64,000 nt of DNA from Malaya genurostris (Eukaryota > Arthropoda > Insecta > Diptera > Culicidae). The position numbers were made by a program, and so were the translations under genes. Shown here piece by piece: positions 1 to 13,439 of this stretch. The notes beneath the pieces are model-generated. The model saw only the letters and a program-made list of their open reading frames with translations. It searched no databases and was not told the DNA's origin. Position 1 is the first letter of the stretch; every line of letters starts with the position of its first letter. Location: NCBI RefSeq assembly GCF_030247185.1, contig NC_080572.1, forward strand, positions 184,230,866 through 184,294,865. The letters are read 5' to 3'.

Positions 1-1018
1 ACTAGTGAGTCCACTCACCACCAGCATCAAATATTGCTTGGCCTCCCTGAGGCATACTTTCCACCAAATTTTCGGCGTATTTCACTTACCAATCGCAAGA
101 CTGTATATCAGAATTCGGTAATAATTTTTTGAGTTTCACCTCCACTAAATGGAAGGTCTCATTTGAGCCTAAATTTGTTAAAATCGGTGCAATCATCTCC
201 GAGCAATATGAGTGTGTTCCGTTTTGAAATTTTCAATCACTATTTCCGGTTATTTCGGAACCTGAACTGGTAGTCGGTATAACTGAAGTCGGTTCGTTCA
301 GCAAAAAAAAACTGACATAACCTACAAAACGAGACAGCTTTGAGACGAATTTTTCCCTTTTTTGCATCGTCGCTTTAAATGACGTTGTGCAATTTAAAAC
401 ACATTTTACCCTGTATTACCGGGACCGTTTTTCGATATCTGATATGACATGATATCAAAGTTTTTGACATCGGTCGAATTTCAAAGCATGCCTTTCCACG
501 CATGACGGAGTATAAACGAAATGAATACCTGTATATAACTGCGGATTCAAAATCATGACATTCATAATTTAAAACCCTGTTTTGATCCACTTAATGGTGT
601 AAGGTTGCCTTTCTCATAGTACTTATGTTTTCAAAAACATCACTAGAAGATTCTGTCAAGATTTTTTTCAAACTTGAATAAAATCAAAAACATGGCAAGT
701 TAATATAGATTTAAATGTGGCAACCCTGCAAGCTATACAAAATTGAACAAAGCACTCTGTGTGCTAAGCGGGTTCGTTTTCTTCTCCTTCCTTACCAGCA
801 CGTGCCGATGCGTACCGATTTTGCATCATTTTGTATGACAGTTTGAAAGTTTTGAAACTCATCGCCCTATACTTTTGAAACCGGAAGTCGGATCTGGATG
901 AAATTGCACAGTATGTTTTAAGACACTGAGAGCTTTAATTTGAATCATGATTTGTGAAAATCGGTTCAATCGTTGCTGAGAAATCGAAGTGAGTTCCGGT
1001 TTTGGAGCCTTTCTTCAC
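1..1018 (-). repeat. Dispersed 157-bp-period repeat, copy fragments
   Basis: Fragments are of the family best seen at 38927..39985. They include 'aaaggtctcatttgag'-type and 'cggaaccg' motifs and, at 580..620, the family end (TGATCCACTTAATGGTGTAA then CCTTTCTCAT). No gene is seen; ORFs here are short and chance-like. Confidence 0.6.
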
Positions 1019-2060
1019 TACACGGAGAACCCTTCGATCATAAAATTGCGATATCGCAGTTTTTGATTTTTGCGATAGTTGATTTAACTAATTTATTTTT
1101 GATTCAACCAATATGGTTTTTGATTTGCATATATTCAAGTAGTTGAAAAATATGTTGTTTTGAATGCTGTCAAATGCCGGAGACAGTTGAAAGCAAAACA
1201 ATAATTGCAATGCAAAATCAACAACTTTTTTAGTTGAAATCTGTTCGCGTCGCTTTAAAATGTCAATGAAAACAACATCGATGGTTAAAGCGTTTGGTGA
1301 AATTGTGTTCATTCGATTTGAGAAATTTATGATAACAAGTGTTTATCTAACAGCGGTGTTGTGATAAAGTTAACCTTGTTTAAGATGAAAAAGATTTGGT
1401 GAAAAATTAGAAAATGTTAATGAATGATCCTCTCGTAATCGTTCAGGTATGCGCAAAAATTTTATGCTTCAAATTCGATCATTGATTTATTTCCAGCAGA
1501 CTGTTTTACTTCCAGCTGTTTGATACCGATGATGATGTTCATGCATTAGCAATAAAACGCTTTTTGACATGAATTTAATTTATGAAAGTAACAGGAGCGA
1601 AGGGTTTCAAACACACAGAATGCGCTGCGATTGAATGGCGCGTTTGAATTGCCGTCGCAAAATTGCAATTCCCAGCGGTTAATGCACACAAGCTCATATA
1701 AATTGACTGAAATTTTCGCAAATCATTAACATTATTCGAATTGATTCAACTATTTGCAATGTCTAAAACAAATAAAATCGATTTATTTTTCAACTAACAG
1801 AATTTTGTTTCAATAACAACACCAGTTATTTCAACTAAAATATTTGTTGAAATTGAAAGGTATGTGTCCTCACTAATTGACAGCATTTTTTTTTCAAACA
1901 GTTAAATTAGTTGTTTCAACCATCGTTTCTGCTAATCGAAAAACAAAAATGACAGTTTAGTTAAAACAACAATCGATTAGTTGTACCAAATTTTAACCAA
2001 TCGAATTCAGAAAATCAACTAATATTCTGGTTGAAATGGGATCGCGGGTGGTTCCGTGTA
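1019..2060. mobile_element. 1.04-kb TIR element, non-coding
   Basis: The ends form an inverted repeat: TACACGGAGAACCC on the left and, as reverse complement, TACACGGAACCACCC on the right, both followed by GATC. The inside is AT-rich and full of short mirrored words such as GTTGATTTA and TCAACTAAT, as in a foldback-type non-autonomous element. It interrupts the dispersed repeat on both sides. No coding capacity is seen. Confidence 0.6.
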
Positions 2061-3050
2061 TATACCGGTGCGTTCGGAAGCGGAAACCGAGCGCTAGTAG
2101 TCCCAAAGTAGATTTATGTATCCACCAACTAACAAGTTCTGCCAACTAGATTAATTTACCAGTAAATTTATAAAAATGTGCACCTCGTTTTGTCATCGCT
2201 TGTGAAAATATACTCATGAAATTGAAAATATTCACTAGTCGCACCAGAAATCGGATCTGTATCCACTTTTTGAGGATTTTTTAAATAATTTCAAGACCTT
2301 TCATTTGTATCTTAGTTTGTAAAAATAGGTTGAGAAATTTCCGAGAAAATTGCTTGCGCATTTTCTCATAGATTTTCACATATTGCCTTGTAATTTCGGA
2401 ACCGAAAATCGTATCGAGATAAAATTCAATAGTGATCAATGGGACCATAGGACCGTTCGTTTGAAACTAACTTTGTGAAAATCGGTCACGCAATCTCTGA
2501 GCAAAATGGGTGACAATTTTTTAATGTTTTTTGGTGCAACCAGAAGTCGGATCGAGACAAAATTCAATAGCAATCTATGGGACCAGTCACGTACCCAGAG
2601 GGGGGGCCCAAGGGGCCCGGGCCCCTCCCGAAATCAAAAACAGGTATATAATTATTTAGAAGGTCTCAGACAATAATGTAATACAATAACAGTTCCAGTG
2701 GAAAAGTTTAAAGTGTCTGTTAAAAACACCCGTAAAAGGCACACTGAGAATTAGTTACATAAGCAATCTTCAGTAACATTATTTTTTTTATCTTTGGGCC
2801 CCTCCCAAAACGAAATCCTGGGTACGGGCCTGTATGGGACCGTGAAATGTGAATGTGAAAATCGGTTCAGCTATTTCTGAGACAATCGAGTGACATCATA
2901 TGTCACATACACACATACGTACATACGTACACAGACATGTGCTCAGTTCGTCGAGCTGGGTCGAATGGTATATGACATTTAAAAAAAAACAAAAGTCGGT
3001 TTTCACAGTGATTGTATAGCCTTTTTATATATGAGAGGCAAAACATGAAA
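2061..3050 (-). repeat. Dispersed 157-bp-period repeat with end palindrome
   Basis: The family is in minus orientation. The 'gaccgattttcac' type units are reversed. At 2930..3045 come the reversed 'GAGCTGGGTCGAATGGTATA' segment and the 'AGCCTTTTTATATATGAGAGGC' end. A hAT-type MITE (2584..2832) sits inside. Confidence 0.6.
2584..2832. mobile_element. hAT-type MITE, 249 bp
   Basis: It is flanked by a perfect 8-bp duplication TATGGGAC (2576..2583 and 2833..2840), the size made by hAT transposases. The terminal inverted repeats are CAGTCACGTACCCAG and, reversed, CAGGCCCGTACCCAG. G/C runs (GGGGCCC) lie near both ends. It is inserted into the dispersed repeat and is non-coding. Confidence 0.8.
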
Positions 3051-3683
3051 ATTAACTAACATTACCTTTTCGATTTGTAAACAATTATGTCAAAGTGAGA
3101 ATTTTCCCGTTCTTAACAGCTTCGCTCTAGGCTACGATCAAAAGATTTAAGCACACTTCACTCTCTAGCTCCGAAACCGAAAGTCGGATTCGGATAAAAT
3201 TTAATAGCTGCTTATAGGACCATAAAAGCTTTTATTTGAACCTAAGTTTGTGAATATCGGTTGAGGCATCTCAAAAAGAATTAAAAGAGTTCCGTTTTGA
3301 AATTTTTGACCACTATTTCCGGTACTTCCGAAACCAAGTACTACGAACTGGTATAGTCGTAGTCGGCTCGTTTTGCCAACAACATAATTTAAATATTAGA
3401 ACTGTTTTGAGCCATATTTAGAAGAATTTTTCCCTTTTGCTTCATCGCTTTAAGTGACGGTTTGCAATTTCAAACACACTTTATCCTGTAATTGCGGAAC
3501 CGAAAGTTGGATCAGGATAAAATTTAATAGCAACCTATGGAGCTATGTGAGCAAATCATTTCCGCCATGCGTAAGTTCTGCATTGAAATTTTTGACAATT
3601 ATTTCCGGTACTTGAGGAACCGGGAACTGGGAACCAACCAACCAACATATTTTATCTTTTCAACGCTACTTTTTGTTTTTAAA
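3051..3683 (-). repeat. Further dispersed-repeat fragments
   Basis: Diverged reversed units of the 157-bp-period family are seen (for example 'ccgaaagtcggattcgg' at 3178, 'ccggtacttgaggaaccg' at 3606). No gene is seen. Confidence 0.5.
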
Positions 3684-4625
3684 ACCGTTATAAATCTTTA
3701 AAACAATATTTTAACTCGAAGCATACTGTTGAATCGAAGGTGGGGCATAATGTCCGTAGAGTGATATTCATTAGATTCCAGATCGATAAAAATGTATTCT
3801 ATGCGGTTCCTGAAAAGTCATAATATAGGTAACTTAAATTTTTACCTATATTATGACTTTTCAGAAAATTAGAAAGATGTTATTTTTTTAACTTATTTGA
3901 ATTAGTTTTAAAAATACCATCGAAAAACTTAAAAACATTGCATAAATCTTAAACGGCTTAACGTATCAACATACTTTCTTCTGTAAAATACTAGTACCAA
4001 ATTAGTTCTACAAATGTTCCATACATTGTCCTTAGAGAAATGAGACACATAAAAACTGTAGCCGAAAAAAGATTTTTTGTAAGTCAAAGCACTTCATGGA
4101 ACCCAAGAAAATCATTAGTTTGTTAAAATAAGTAGAAGGTATTTTTTCAAATCAAAACTCATTGTGCGTCGTTTTCCGGCTTTTACAGGCTAATCGGTAC
4201 ACAAGTGGATAAGAAAGAAGGGCCAGTGTCATAGGCGTCTCGGCACGACGTGGATAAAAATATTCGCATTTTACTCACTTGCACCAGCTTGTTGGAATGG
4301 TTGTCGAGATCATGAAAATTTCTGTTCATAAATTTATCATGGCCAACTAGTTCGGAATAACCATATTACACAGTATATCTAATCCTTAGTTTCCCAAACT
4401 CAATTGAAGTAGTTATTTTGGTAATAAATGAATTAAAATTGTTCTGCAATCTATTTTCGGCTGTAGTTTTTGTGTTTCTCATTTCTCGAATGTACAATAT
4501 ATGGAGCACTTGTAGGATAAATTTGATACTATTATTTTGCTGAAGGAAGTATGTTGATATGTTAAGGCGTTTCAGGAACCGCATAGGATATATTTTTATC
4601 GATCTGGCATCAAATGAATATTGAT
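3684..4625. repeat. Foldback: inverted arms with a perfect 23-bp hairpin inside one arm
   Basis: Left arm 3762..4077 and right arm 4452..4622 are inverted copies (for example GATCGATAAAAATGTATTCT against its reverse complement near 4600). The left arm carries about 140 bp extra that begins with a perfect hairpin (3810..3832 paired with 3842..3864, 9-nt loop). Sequence 3684..3772 is also shared, reversed, with the coding relic at 34777..35544. Confidence 0.6.
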
Positions 4626-4779
4626 ATTTGAAGGTTGACTAGTTTTTGACAAAAAACAATCATAACTTTTTACTGGTAGCTCCTATGCAAAAGTTTGGTT
4701 CAGAAAAATTGTGCGCAATAATTGGTTCAAAAACTCTTCTGAAAACAACTTTTCCATAGAACGTTTCACAAAAAAACTG

Positions 4780-5515
<736 letters not shown>

Positions 5516-5884
5516 AAAAGTGATTTTTTGAGAGCCACCCTACTTTTAATTAGGAAAATTGATGTAACTCGATCAAATAAGAAGCTAGAGAGGTACTGTT
5601 TTCAACAAAGTTGCTCAAATACAATTTCCTACAACTTTATTGTACAACGAAATCATTTTTGGGTTTAATTAAGAAAGATAGATTTCAGAACTCAATCTAA
5701 ATAAGGACCACCCTAGTAACTTTTTCATCAAAGGGAGCGCAATTTGATTACAAACATCTTTTGTAAAGACACCAACTACAAAAAACTTATATTTAATACT
5801 GAAAATATTTTTTTCACGCTAATTTCTCGTTTCGGACCATAGTGCAATGATATGATGGTTTTAACAATAACATTTGCAATTCAC
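5516..5884. other. No feature seen
   Basis: AT-rich unique-looking sequence without a credible ORF or repeat end. Confidence 0.5.
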
Positions 5885-6345
5885 TTCTATCAGGTAAAAG
5901 TCGCCGAACACCGTTTCTTCACGTTGAAACAACTGCTGCTGGGGTTTGCATCGAATTGTTACTGACGATGAAAAGTTGATCTACTACGACAATCCAAAAC
6001 GACGGAAAACGTATGGATTCTCCGACCATGCATCATCATCATCGACGGCCGTTCTAAATATTCATGGCCTAAATGGTGTATTACGAGCTCATACCTCGAA
6101 GTCATACCCCACCAGCCATATAGCCCAGACATTAATCCTTTCGATTACTATTTTTTCCGTTCGTTCCGTCAGCAAGGCCTAACTGACCAGCACTTCTCCA
6201 CTTATGATGAAGTCAATAGTCAATGGATCGATTCGTGGATTGCTGCCTAACCGATGGAATTTTTAAAAAGAGTATACGTGAATTTCCAGAATATGAAAAA
6301 AAAATAGTAGCTAGCGATGGGCAATACTTTTAATATTGAATTTGT
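5885..6345 (+). pseudogene. mariner transposase relic
   Basis: The frame reads HRIVTDDEKLIYYDNPKRRK, matching the first-catalytic-Asp block of mariner (DD34D) transposases. It jumps by an internal deletion, and in another frame reads PYSPDINPFDYYFF, the third-Asp block. It ends with a VASDGQYF-like C-terminus near 6335. The central block with the second Asp (HDNAxxH in intact proteins) is missing and the frame shifts, so it is dead. No terminal inverted repeats were identified. Confidence 0.85.
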
Positions 6346-6699
6346 AACCATTATTTGCCAATAAAGTTACGAATAAACAACCCGAACCCCAATAGAATTT
6401 CTAAAACATGGAGTTCGATCATGCTCTGAATATAGTATGTTTTAAGCATCTTCCACTAGATTTACTGTGAACCCAGGGTTAATTACCTAAATAAATTTTG
6501 TCGGGATATTGCGAAAAACGAATTTTGTATGTCTCTAATTTAGTATCGCTCCTATACCGTTATTTTCATTGAATCAAAAAAAATCTCACCTCACAATTTA
6601 ATCACTGGATGTCACAATTATTAGATTGATTCTCTAGCTATTCTAGCACATGCATTTCATCATACTGAACACTAGCACATTTCGGTGTTATCAGACAAT
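6346..6699. other. No feature seen
   Basis: AT-rich sequence after the mariner relic, without ORFs or recognisable repeats. Confidence 0.5.
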
Positions 6700-7830
6700 T
6701 GCACAATAATCCACAACACACTGACACGATCAGATTTTCCTACGATTCACGTGCTTCCCGGGGGATAGCATACCGTGCACTGCCGCTGGTATCCGGAATC
6801 ACAAAAATACAAATCCTCGAAAAAATCGCTGAACTCCCTGAACCCACGCGTAAACACTGCACTGCCAGAATGTTCAAATGAAAGTAAAAGTTGCAATTGC
6901 ATCGGCACGTCTGGGACTGCAAACTGCGACACCCACCCGCACGTCACCTTCCCGAGCCACAGATTACCGAGTTGGTTACACCATCACCATATCCGCCTGG
7001 GTTCAGCGTTTGTGGGCACACTCTTGCCATTTTCCACAGCACTCCAGCTCCAGCTTAGCAAGAGTAGGAAAACCTCGACGAATACCGCAAAAGCGAAGGA
7101 AAAATCCGGAAGAAAACTTCCAGCTCTACTACCACCACCACCAACTGCAAGCACACCGCAAACAGCACTGGGCTTGGTTTTATGTTTGCCTCAAGTCGAG
7201 CACCAACTTCGATCCCGGACAATGTTTGCATGCATTAGCATAAGTTGGAACCCTTTTAACACTGGTAAAGTGGCGAGGATACACTGTGCACTAAGACCGG
7301 TCAACTCCAAAAGCCGGTACTGATCTCCACGAGTCGGCAAATTTCTCCCGACATGAACTGAGCTACTTGCTACCGCTTCCCGTCGGACCCGGACGCCGGT
7401 TTTCGAGTGAATACCTTCAGCTGCTGCACTTTTTCCGCGATGCAAGATGCAATAGTCCCTACAATGCGATACAACGAAGACATTGGGCGGCAGCAGCGCC
7501 GAAGAGGTATTTACTCTTACAACAAACACAGCATTATGTTAAGCCATTTCCATTTGGTTAACCACCGTGGTTGCTGTCGCGGTCGCCACGCCATGGCTCG
7601 GATTCGGTCCAAAGCTGATGCAGATAATGTTTAACAACCAATGAAAAAAAAGTGCATGTGTATGAGTGTGAAAAGGAGCATGGAAAGGTGGACCGCGTAT
7701 CGGCACCACGTCGAAGCGTCGCGACGTTACACGAACAAAACGTTGTTAAAATGCTTTTCCTCATTACTAAAGGAAATGCCACAGTCCCGACAGGGTGACG
7801 ATACAAAATTCATTGCTTGGATTTGAAGAT
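6700..7830. other. GC-richer unique block, possible untranslated exon or regulatory region
   Basis: This block is much less AT-rich than its surroundings and is not built of the recurrent repeats. Overlapping ORFs of 60-180 codons on both strands reflect low stop density. None gives a recognisable protein; the longest plus frame (6775..7323) is Ser/His/Pro-rich, and a minus frame lies at 7191..7529. It is downstream of the E78 DNA-binding exon, so it could be an intronic promoter or enhancer, but nothing proves it. Confidence 0.35.
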
Positions 7831-9000
7831 TTTCCCTTAATTGTTTCAGTTGAATGAATATTTTGTTGAACACATCCAGAACACAAAACTATTCGTCAAA
7901 AACTATAGGTCAACTACAGTTCCTATATCGTAATTGTCAACTCTTCGGGATATAAACAAACGCATAGCTAAAAAAAATCAGAAAGGTGACTACAACCAGC
8001 GACTGCGTTGCATTACATCGTACCTACCCAACGTATCCTAAGCGCGGCAGCAGTTCCCAAACTAGCCGCACACGGTCGGATATCTGACGAATCGTGCTCC
8101 AAGTGATGCACTTTCTCCAGGTAGTCTCAGTTTATGAGTGTGGTACTGGGTAAGGGTGTTCAAGTTTTAAGACTCAATAATATAGATGTAAGGGTGACAA
8201 GCATGTTATTATCTTTACAAGTTTTCGGTCAAAAGGTGAGAAAGCGTTTCACAGAGAAGTTATTCGCCAACTCACAGCCCCTACGGTACTCTATGAGCTT
8301 TCTTCTGATGGCTGTCGAATGATAAGACCAGTGTCCGTGGAATTTTTACGGTGTTCATAAAGCACGACTAACTTTTCCAATACCCTTGTTTGAGCAGAAT
8401 GACAGTTCTCATAGTGTGGTAATGTTTCGATTTGCCGATTTATCGATAATTTCTGCTTATTATGCAAGGTGGCATTGGACAATACAATCACTAATTCAAT
8501 TGCAGATAAACGAGACCATATTGTTTTGCCTAAATGTAACTAGATAGCTCGAGGCTTACTTCACTATACGGGTTTCGAATTTATTATATGGGGCATTCCA
8601 CACAAAATTAGTCACCAAAATTTTTTGTTCATTTATTTTGTTTCGGTTTAGAGCTCAAAAATATTCGATGCATATTATTTTTTTTTCAATACGATAGTAA
8701 AATTCTCGAGAAATGATTTTCTGAAGCTCCACGTTCACAAAAAAGAGACTTTGTTCAACAGCCTGTACTGAAAAATCTAATAAAGGTGCAACAATTCTCT
8801 AAAACATGAAATGTGCGTCTTTCTTTGGGTTTCGAAGAAGCGTTCCCAAAAGACAACTTTATTATTTATTTATTGGAAACAGTTTAAAGGTAATAAACAG
8901 GTAAAAAATATTAAGCTGGGGCCTAAATTTTTTATCATTTTACCTTTTTTATAAGCATAAAAAATAGGTTTAATATTCGTTCAAACTTAAAATTTCCAAG
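7831..9000. other. No gene seen
   Basis: Mostly AT-rich, unassigned sequence. Short ORFs only. Confidence 0.45.
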
Positions 9001-10400
9001 ACCAGGAGAGTTGAGTGTCATATACCAATCGATTCAGCTCGACGAACTGAGCAAATGTCCGTATGTGTGCATGTGTCTGTATGTGTGTTGCCAACAAAGA
9101 GGTCGAGATCTCAGAGATGACTGGACCGATTTTCATCAAACTAATCGCAAATGAAAGGTCTCCCCGTCACCCTAGACGCGTTTGAACGTTTTTGAAATCG
9201 GATGTTTACCTTTTCTAGGGGAACGTGTCACTTGAGCCAATTAGTTTTGATTCTAGATTTCACATGATAAGCTTTCCAACAAGCCATAGTTTGTTGAAAT
9301 CCGTTCTTTTTTAACGGAGATATCGATATTTTTGTGCAAGCGACTTTTTCCCCTATTCCAGCAGTAGCAGTGTTGAGCGCTGTATGATATAGCGATACTT
9401 AGAACACGATTTTCAATACTATCACATGCAACTGTTTTTAAATGCCAAACAAACTGTTCACAGCATCCTTTTTCATGACATGTTGCGTCGGTTCGATTTT
9501 AGCATAGTTCGTTTTTGGCAACATAATCGTTCGAATATGACATATGTAAACCAGATGATGGCAAGATGGAAAAACATTACACCCATATACCATCCGAATC
9601 AGTTCGTCGAGATCAGCAAATGCGTGTGTGACAAATAATTTCACTCATTTTTCTCTGATATGGCTCAACTGTTTTCTACAAACTCAGCTTCATATGAAAA
9701 GTCGTATAATCCCAAACAATGTTCCTGAATATTATTTGGATCCAACTTCTGGTTCCGGAATTACATGATGATATGTGAAACTCATATTTCTCGTAGATAG
9801 CTGAACCGATCTAAGTTTTAAATTAAATCTAAGAACCATTTATGATTCAAATGAAAGGTCTCAAGATTCTAAAAAACATCTTGCTTTTTAGTCAGATCCG
9901 ATTTTCGGTTTAGGAGGGACAAGGTGATTAGATGTTCATTTCACAGAAATTAATCAAGGTTTGCAGATTTGGATAGTCAACAACCAAATAAACCTATTTC
10001 AATTTTAGCGGTATTCATTTTTCAATCCGAAATATACCCAAAAATTTCATTCGCACTGTGATTTCTCAAAGATGTCTACACTGATTTTCAAAAACTTTGA
10101 ATCAAATGTAAATTATACTTCTCCTGAGGTGAATTTAACTGACTTCGGCTACACCGATTTTCGAATTTCGGTTCAGATTGCCAATACCAAAAAGCTTTAA
10201 AGTTGGACTCAAAACTATTGCAATTTATTCTTCATATTAATTTATGGTCCTACGAACCGTTTTGGGTTATGGTAGTTCCTGAATACTGGCTCTGGAAGTA
10301 CCGTAAATAATAACGAAAAACTTCGACATATCATGGAATGTTAAATCGATTGCATTCGTATAGATTCAAATTTCATCAGATTTGCAGTTCTGACATTACA
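9001..10400 (+). repeat. Dispersed 157-bp-period repeat, diverged fragments
   Basis: At 9017..9080 the conserved TCAGCTCGACGAACTGAGCA segment appears. Further units ('gaaccgatct', 'atgaaaggtctcaag', 'ggatccaacttctggttccgg') follow to about 10330. A short unrelated stretch with two overlapping opposite ORFs lies at 9426..9644. No gene is supported. Confidence 0.55.
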
Positions 10401-10643
10401 TTAAAGTGATTAAAATCTCAAACTGCCGCTTACAACGACGGTCATTAAAATAATGTCATGAGAACTAAAACACCGAACAATATTCCAGCAAAAAACACAT
10501 GCGGATTGATAAAAGAGGTGCTCTCACTGCTTAGTGGATTAAGCACGTTTTTTCACCCTTAGGGTTTTCATTGAATAATATTTTCGGAGCAATGAATTTT
10601 TCAATCACGACTAGCGCAGCGCGACTCGCTCGGATACGGACTC

Positions 10644-10755
10644 AGGTTGCTGTCAGAGTGAAAGCGTCACGCGATGCGCCTAGGCGCGCGTGCGAGCTAG
10701 TTGCATTTGATCAAAGCAAACCTGTCAGAGTGAAGCGTTCTGCGCTCACTCTTCA
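10644..10755. mobile_element. Short MITE-like repeat, copy 1
   Basis: It begins AGGTTGCTGTCAGAGTGAAA and contains GTCACGCGATGCGCC and a reversed-orientation GCGCTCACTCT near the end. A second copy is at 41456..41595. The right terminus is degraded here. Confidence 0.5.
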
Positions 10756-10814
10756 AAAATAAACAAATCAGTTAATTCTGCTTTTGCAATTCAAGAAATG
10801 CGAAAATCTTATGT

Positions 10815-11080
10815 CGTTTTCGTTTTTAAATTGCACTACACTGGTGTAGCGAAAGCTGCACTGAAACCGTTCGTTTTTACCAATTGCACTACACCAGTGC
10901 TACACTTTTTCTGCACCGATGCCACTGGTGTAGCACTCATCAAAAGTTTGGTGTAGCTCTATGCAATGGAATCGTTTATTGTAGTCAATGGTTACTGTTT
11001 ATGTTCTCGTCATTTTTTTTCGTTTATTCATGCCTCAGTGTAGCACTGCACCGGTGTAGTGCAAATTAAAAACGAAAACG
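10815..11080. mobile_element. MITE with alternating CACTGGTGTAG motifs
   Basis: Terminal inverted repeats of about 32 bp begin CGTTTTCGTTTTTAAATTGC on the left and CGTTTTCGTTTTTAATTTGC on the right (reversed). Inside, the near-palindromic word CACTACACYRGTGTAG or parts of it recur at least six times in both orientations. Non-coding. Confidence 0.75.
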
Positions 11081-11094
11081 CCATTAGTCTAAAA

Positions 11095-12122
11095 TTCTTC
11101 CGTTTTTCTGAAAACTGCTCGAGAATTATTTTTTTTAGTTTCAGGTATATAGATCCCTATTCCTATATAGATTTTCTCTTGCAGAAATCATTGCGAAATA
11201 AAGATTTACGTTGCTTCTATTAGTAATCCCACAAAATAGGAACCTTTAATTGAACAAGCGAAGGGCAATGGAAATGGAAGGTTGCCGTAAAACTATTTAT
11301 TTTTTTCCAGAAAACTGCTTTTTTAACAAAAAATATTCAGTGTTGTTTATTTTGTAAAGCGCGATCTAATATAAATGCATTGAAGCAGTGTAGCTAACTT
11401 TTCAATTAGAAAATTAGAATCAACATTCATAAAATGTAAGCAATTTTCCATCATTGGTGAAAATTGATCAAAGTGAAAATTGATCGAAGCAGCTTTTCCA
11501 TCCACAAAGTCAGGCTTAACATTCGTTTGAGAATAAATTATTGCTAAAAAGATTGCTTTGAACTCAATCGTTCTAACCACTTTGATAAATTTACCCGCCG
11601 TCGGAAGCGGCGGCCTCTTGCATACAAACCTGTAACCGCCTCGTTTGCCCGGTCTACTCAAAGCTAGGTTTCTTTGCTTTAGTTAGGTCCGAACGAGCGG
11701 TAGCGAGGTCGGACAGCACACGAATCAAATCTATGTGGCGAAGCCCCATTAGATACTTTTCACTTAGTAAACGGAAAATACCACATACATTTGTTTGGTA
11801 GATACACCTATGCAATTGCTTGGAAACTCCGTTCTGAGGTTTATAAATCAATCTTTATTCAAGAAGTACTATTGTAGGGGGGGGACAAAACGGGCGTTAA
11901 TGTATTATCATTCATTTGCGTATATTTTAAATCAATTCCAATTATAATATTAAGACTATTGCAGGAATCGGCGAAATGACCCTTTCGGCGAAATGGCTTT
12001 CGACGAAATGGCTTTCGGCGAAATGACCCTGATCCGATCTATGACATACGTACCAAATAAAATGTACTTAATACAAAAATTACCAACACAAGTAAACTTG
12101 GTTTACATTTGATCCTTAACTT
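11095..12122. repeat. Dispersed repeat shared with 50130..50735
   Basis: Same-orientation similarity covers TAAAATTCTTCCGTTTTTCT (11090s), TTCATAAAATGTAAGCAATTTTCC (split: TTCATAAAATGTAAGCAA near 11428) and the end ACCAACACAAGTAAACTTGG (12086). Compared with the 50-kb copy this one carries an extra block at about 11590..12037. That block holds a shared segment also found at 18800..18910 and a TTCGGCGAAATGG mini-repeat (11965..12030). Confidence 0.65.
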
Positions 12123-12349
12123 GTCGTGCCACTGATCGATTCTTCAGTTTCACAGTTTATTGTTAGTAACGTTTCAGTTAAGATCGTGATGTACTATGGT
12201 GGCTAATTTTGTGTAAAAAGCCCTATATATGGGTTAACAATTTGAAGTGACGACTGGAGACTGCTCGATCGTTCATCAAAATTCCTCTAATTATGCAGAC
12301 TAAATAGTCAGTGAAATTATTTTAATCAAAAACTGATGCACTCACCGCC

Positions 12350-12500
12350 CCGGGTTGGCGGTTCAAAGCATTAGGGCGCTGGTCTTACAAACCGTCGGGT
12401 CGTATGTTTCGAGTCCCGACCTGGAAGGATTCTTAGTGTCAGTAGGATCATTGCACTAGCCATGCAATGAACTCGGTACGCTGATTGATTCAATCTGTAT
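12350..12500 (+). mobile_element. tRNA-derived SINE
   Basis: It starts CCCCGGGTTGGCGGTTCAAA, has an anticodon-arm-like GCTGGTCTTACAAACC and a B-box-like TTTCGAGTCCC. It continues with the tRNA-unrelated GAAGGATTCTTAGTGTCAGT. It is the same family as 22165..22373 and 36706..36893, and diverged at the 3' end. Confidence 0.75.
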
Positions 12501-12837
12501 AAGTGGTTGACTTCGGTATGTGTTTTGCATCGTCACGTGAAATGCCGCTTGCGTGTATACTATTAATAAGTAAATTTAATTTCGAACTTATATGGGGTGT
12601 TACGATCAGAATGTCGGTCACACTTTCTATAGAAAAAATGGTTTTTGCCTTTCTCATAAAGAAAGACTATGCAATCACCGTAAAGCCGACTTTCGAACCG
12701 AGACCCGGAGGGCCGAATATTATATACCATTCGATTCAGCTCGACAAACTGAGTAAATGTTTGTATGTGTATGTATATGTGTGACAAATATTATCACTCA
12801 ATTTTCTCGGAGATCTTATAGCAAATTACATTATATT

Positions 12838-12992
12838 ACATTCCTTTATAGAAATTTCAACCTTTTTCAAGACTTCGCAGCCGATTCATAGCGCATGGCT
12901 GGTGCTAAGATCTTACTAACACTAAGAATCATTTCAGGTCGGGGCTCGAAACATATGACAACTGGCTTGTAAGACCAGAGCACTATGCATCG
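12838..12992 (-). mobile_element. tRNA-derived SINE, reversed and diverged
   Basis: Reverse complement of the family at 12350: ACTTCGCAGCCGATTCATAG, ACACTAAGAATCATTTCAGG, then the B-box-like GGGCTCGAAAC and anticodon-arm-like GGCTTGTAAGACCAG. It is inserted in the dispersed repeat. Confidence 0.72.
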
Positions 12993-13355
12993 AACCCAGA
13001 ATTACAGGGTGATATGCACCAAAAAAAGTGGAAAAAATATCTCTTAATTTTCTCAAGGATGGCTAAACCGATTTTCACAAACTCAAAGGTCTTATAGTCT
13101 CATACAAAATTCCTGAATTTCATTTAGATCCGACTTCCGGTTCCAGAATCACAGGATGATATGCACCAAAAAAGTGAAAATAATGTCAGTAGCTTTTCCG
13201 AAGATAACTCTACCGATTTGAGAGATTTTCCGAAACCAAAAGAATATCCCGACTTTTATTCAGACCAAACTTCCGGATCCGAAGATAGTGTGCTTAGAGT
13301 GAAAATATTAATTTCAAGAGTATTTTTTGTCTTTCTCATATAGAAAGGCTATGCA

Positions 13356-13360
<5 letters not shown>

Positions 13361-13437
<77 letters not shown>
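13361..13437. repeat. (TG)n microsatellite
   Basis: Pure TG dinucleotide run directly after the AGAAAGGCTATGCAATC start of a dispersed-repeat copy. Confidence 0.97.
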
Positions 13438-13439
<2 letters not shown>

